From: Metallyticus violacea
Lineage: Eukaryota; Arthropoda; Insecta; Mantodea; Metallyticidae
Direction of reading: 5' to 3'
DNA: 64,000 nucleotides
NCBI GenBank assembly: GCA_030762175.1
Contig: CM060834.1
Coordinates: 67,313,501 to 67,377,500 of the forward strand
Shown here one piece after another: positions 60,097-64,000 of this stretch. Positions within the stretch are counted from its first letter, which is position 1; every line of letters begins with the position of its first letter. Under the pieces are notes generated by a model, which saw nothing but the letters and a program-made list of their open reading frames with translations, ran no database searches and was not told where the DNA came from. The position numbers and the translations under genes are program-made.

Positions 60097-63000
60097 GGTT
60101 CTCTTTCATTATACTAGTTTGATAGCCTCAGTAAAGCATATTATGCGCAAAGAATCTCGAAAAGAAAAAAATTTTTTTTCGAAGTTTGGAAACGTCGTTT
60201 GAATCACTTTTTTCCGTTCTTATTTGGGATTACTGGTTCTCTTTCATTATAGTAGTTTGATAGCCTCAGCAAAGCATATTATGCGCAAAGAATCTCGAAA
60301 AGAAAAAAAATTTTTTTCGAAGTTTGGAAACTTCGTTAGAATCACTTTTTTTCCGTTCTTATTTGAGATAACTGGTTCTCTTTCATTATACTAGTTTGAT
60401 AGCCTCAGCAAAGAATATTATGCGCAAAGAATCTCGAAAAGAAAAAAAATTTTTTTCGAAGTTTGGAAACTTCGTTAGAATCACTTTTTTTCCGTTCTTA
60501 TTTGTGATAACTGGTTCTCTTTCATTATACTAGTTTGATAGGCTCAGTAAAGCATATTATGCGCAAAGAATCTCGAAGAGAAAAAAAAATTTTTTCGAAG
60601 TTTGGAAACGTCGTTTGAATCACTTTTTTCCGTTCTTATTTGAGATAACTGGTTCTCTTTCATTATACTAGTTTGTTAGCCTCAGTAAAGCATATTATGC
60701 GCTAAGAATCTCGAAAAGAAAAAAAATTTTTTTCGAAGTTTGGAAACTTCCTTAGAATCACTTTTTTTCCGTTCTTATTTGAGATAACTGGTTCTCTTTC
60801 ATTATACTAGTTTGATAGCCTCAGTAAAGCATATTATGCGCAAAGAATCTGGAAAAGAAAAAAAATTTTTTTCGAAGTTTGGAAACTTCGTTAGAATCAC
60901 TTTTTTTCCGTTCTTATTTGAGATAACAGGTTCTCTTTCATTATACTAGTTTGATAGCCTCAGTAAAGCATATTATGCACAAAGAATCTCGAAGAGAAAA
61001 AAAAAATTTTTCGAAGTTTGGAAACGTCGTTTGAATCACTTTTTTCCGTTCTTATTTGAGATAACTGGTTCTCTTTCATTATACTAGTTTGTTAGCCTCA
61101 GTAAAGCATATTATGCGCAAAGAATCTCGAAAAGAAAAAAAATTTTTTTCGAAGTTTGGAAACTTCGTTAGAATCACTTTTTTTCCGTTCTTATTTGAGA
61201 TAACTGGTTCTCTTTCATTATACTAGTTTGATAGCCTCAGTAAAGCATATTATGCGCAAAGAATCTCGAAAAGAAAAAAAGTTTTTTTTCGAAGTTTGGA
61301 AACTTCGTTTGAATCACTTTTTTTCCGTTGTTATTTGATTTAACTGGTTCTCTTTCATTATACTAGTTTGATAGCCTCAGTAAAGCATATTATGCGCAAG
61401 GAATCTCGAAAAGAAAAAAAATTTTTTTCGAGGTTTGGAAACTTCGTTAGAATCACTTTTTTTCCGTTCTTATTTGAGATAACTGGTTCTCTTTCATTAT
61501 ACTAGTTTGATAGCCTCAGTAAAGCATATTATGCGCAAAGAATCTGGAAAAGAAAAAAGTTTTTTTTCGAAGTTTGGAAACTTCTTTAGAATCACTTTTT
61601 TTCCGTTCTTATTTGAGATAACTGGTTCTCTTTCATTATACTAGTTTGATAGCCTCAGTAAAGCATATTATGCTCAAAGAATCTCAAAAAGAAAAAACAT
61701 TTTTTTCGAAGTTTGGAAACGTCGTTTGAATCACTTTTTTCCGTTCTTATTTGAGATTACTGCTTCTCTTTCATTATACTAGTTTGATAGCCTCAGCAAA
61801 GCATATTATGCGCAAAGAATCTCGAAGAGAAAAAAAATTTTTTTCGAAGTTTGGAAACTTCGTTAGAATCACTTTGTTTCCGTTCTTATTTGAGATAACT
61901 GGTTCTCTTTCATTATACTAGTTTGATAGCCTCAGTAAAGCATATTATGCGCAAAGAATCTCGAAAAGAAAAAAATTTTTTTTCGAAGTTTGGAAACGTC
62001 GTTTGAATCACTTTTTTCCGTTCTTATTTGAGATTACTGGTTCTCTTTCATTATAGTAGTTTGATAGCCTCAGAAAAGCATATTATACACAAAGAATCTC
62101 GAAAAGAAAAAAAAATTTTTTCGAAGTTTGGACACTTCGTTAGAATCACTTTTTTTCCGATCTTATTTGAAATAACTGGTTCTCTTTCATTATACTAGTT
62201 TGATAGCCTCAGCAAAGAATATTATGCGCAAAGAATCTCGAAAAGAAAAAAAATTTTTTTCGAAGTTTGGAAACTTTGTTAGAATCACTTTTTTTCCGTT
62301 CTTATTTGAGATAACTGGTGCTCTTTCATTATACTAGTTTGATAGGCTCAGTAAAGCATATTATGCGCAAAGAATCTCGAAGAGAAAAAAAAAATATTTT
62401 TTCGAAGTTTGGAAACGTCGTTTGAATCACTTTTTTCCGTTCTTATTTGAGATTACTGGTTCTCTTTCATTATAGTAGTTTGATAGCCTCAGAAAAGCAT
62501 ATTATGCACAAAGAATCACGAAAAGAAAAAAAAATTTTTTCGAAGTTTGGAAACTTCGTTAGAATCACTTTTTTTCCGTTCTTATTTGAGATAACTGGTT
62601 CTCTTTCATTATACTAGTTTGATAGCCTCAGAAAAGCATATTATGCGCAAAGAATCTCGAAAACAAAAAAGTTTTTTTTCGAAGTTTGGAAACTTCGTTA
62701 GAATCACTTTTTTTCCGTTCTTATTTGAGAAAACTGCTTCTCTTTCATTATACTAGTTTGATAGGCCCAGTAAAGCATATTATGGGCAAAGAATCTCGAA
62801 AAGAAAAAAATTTTTTTTCGAAGTTTGGAAACTTTGTTTGAATGAATTTTTTTCCGTTCTTATTTGAGATAACTGGTTCTCTTTCATTATACTAGTTTGA
62901 TAGCCTCAGTAAAGCATATTATGCAAAAAGAATATGGAAAAGAAAAAAAATTTTTTTCGAAGTTTGGAAACTTCGTTAGAATCACTTTTTTTCCGTTCTT

Positions 63001-64000
63001 ATGTGAGATAACTGGTTCTCTTTCCATATACTAGTTTGATAACCTCAGAAAAGGATATTAAGCGCAAAGAATCTCGAAAAGAAAAAAGTTTTTTTTCGAA
63101 GTTTGGAAACTTCATTTGAATCACTTTTTTTTCCGTTCTTATTTGAGATAACTGGTTCTCTTTCATTATATTAGTTTGATAGCGTCAGTAAAGCATATTA
63201 TGCGCAAAGAACCTGGAAAAGAAAAAAAATTATTTTTGAAGTTTGGAAACTTCGTTAGAATCACTTTTTTCCGTTCTTAATTGAGATAACTGGTTCTCTT
63301 TCATTATACTAGTTTGATAGCCTCAGTAAAGCATATTATGCGCAAAGAATATCGAAAAGAAAAAAGTTTTTTTTCGAAGTTTGGAAACTTCGTTTGAATC
63401 ACTTTTTTTCCGTTGTTATTTGAGATAACGGGTTCTCTTTCATTATACTAGTTTGATAGCCTCAGTAAAGCATATTATGCGCAAGGAATCTCGAAAAGAA
63501 AAAAAATTTTTTTCGAGGTTTGGAAACTTCGTTAGAATCACTTTTTTTCCGTTCTTATTTGAGATAACTGGTTCTCTTTCATTATACTAGTTTGATAGCC
63601 TCAGTAAAGCATATTATGCGCAAAGAATCTGGAAAAGAAAAAAGTTTTTTTTCGAAGTTTGGAAACTTCTTTAGAATCACTTTTTTTCCGTTCTTATTTG
63701 AGATAACTGGTTCTCTTTCATTATACTAGTTTGATAGCCTCAGTAAAGCATATTATGCTCAAAGAATCTCGAAAAGAAAAAAAATTTTTTTCGAAGTTTG
63801 GAAACGTCGTTTGAATCACTTTTTTCCGTTCTTATTTGAGATTACTGCTTCTCTTTCATTATACTAGTTTGATAGCCTCAGCAAAGCATATTATGCGCAA
63901 AGAATCTCGAAAAGAAAAAAAATTTTTTTCGAAGTTTGGAAACTTCGTTAGAATCACTTTTTTTCCGTTCTTATTTGAGATAACTGGTTCTCTTTCATTA
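60097..64000 (+). repeat. 34-mer HOR, unit 2 (cut by window end)
   Basis: This is the tandem partner of 55,373-60,096, with 3,904 of 4,724 bp in the window. The junction lies near 60,096, where the GAAAACAAAAAAG monomer tail passes into the head that follows ATAACAGG in unit 1. The last monomer stops at ...TTTCATTA, one base short of complete. Confidence 0.85.

Larger units (their letters stand above)
1..64000 (+). repeat. Satellite DNA array, ~139-bp monomer, ~460 copies
   Basis: The same unit recurs head-to-tail across the whole window, with starts at 1, 140, 279, 419 and so on to the last base. Most monomers are 138-140 bp. Every copy I read has the same orientation, and no unrelated insertion interrupts the array. 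Both window ends lie inside it. Monomer 1 is about 31% GC. Variation consists of single-base substitutions, one-base changes in the A/T runs and whole-monomer gains or losses. Tandem satellites of this size are known from eukaryotic centromeres and heterochromatin; which compartment this is cannot be decided from sequence. I do not recognise the family. Confidence 0.99.
22797..64000 (+). repeat. Right HOR domain
   Basis: From about 22,797 the array uses a different set of diagnostic monomers: CGAAGAGAAA heads with long A-runs, TTGGGATTACTGG, GAAAACAAAAAAG, GAGAAAACTGCTTC, CCGTTGTTATTTG and CGAGGTTTGG. Repeats of 11, 14-16 and 34 monomers are recognisable. The same 139-bp unit and orientation continue across the boundary, so this is a change of subfamily set and not of satellite. 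A patch at about 42.2-45.1 kb contains left-type monomers. Confidence 0.75.

Noticed and set aside
1..64000. CRISPR-like periodicity
   Set aside because: The whole 139-bp unit is conserved, with no short constant repeat separating unique spacers, and there are no cas genes.

Overview
The whole 64 kb window is one uninterrupted array of an AT-rich satellite DNA. The monomer is about 139 bp (138-140 in most copies), so the window holds about 460 head-to-tail copies, all in the same orientation. Base 1 is the first base of a monomer if monomers are cut before the SpeI-like ACTAGT. I found no protein-coding gene, RNA gene, transposon, CRISPR array or single-copy DNA on either strand. Monomer 1 is about 31% GC. 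A single-satellite array this large points to a eukaryotic chromosome (centromeric, pericentromeric, subtelomeric or other heterochromatin) in a long-read assembly. I do not recognise the satellite family and will not name a species. It is not the Arabidopsis 180-bp repeat, primate alpha satellite or any other satellite I know.

The monomer has a clear internal plan, given here in monomer-1 coordinates. A mixed-sequence head (1-52) is followed by an A-run/T-run block (53-67), then an 18-bp near-perfect palindrome (68-85). A short TTAGAATCAC or TTTGAATCAC segment leads to a second T-run (96-102), then a tail (103-139) ending CTTTCATTAT. The stretch from 81 resembles the first 13 positions of the mammalian CENP-B box (11 of 13) but lacks its GGG end.

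Above the monomer level the array is a mosaic of higher-order repeats (HORs), recognisable from diagnostic monomer variants. A left domain (1 to about 22.8 kb) has three copies of one HOR family (from 1, 4,168 and 14,984) interleaved with three copies of a second (8,765, 11,815 and about 19,700). A right domain (about 22.8-64 kb) uses variants that I did not see on the left: CGAAGAG heads, GGGATTAC, GAAAACAAAAAAG and ACTGCTTCTC. Its repeats include an 11-mer (about 1.53 kb), 14- to 16-mers (1.94-2.24 kb) and a 34-mer (4,724 bp, duplicated in tandem from 55,373 into the window end). A 2.68 kb segment at 22,768 recurs at 52,768 with four differences by eye. A mosaic patch at about 39.9-45.1 kb holds two three-monomer blocks of left-domain type and a private four-monomer family.

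The pattern fits repeated unequal exchange or other array-amplification events. Several junctions are whole-monomer deletions that leave a hybrid monomer, and segment copies over 99% alike imply recent turnover. No genes act together here. Any function would be as chromatin or DNA structure, or as satellite transcripts, and neither can be shown from sequence alone. Comparisons were made by eye, so identity and monomer counts are approximate unless a position is given.
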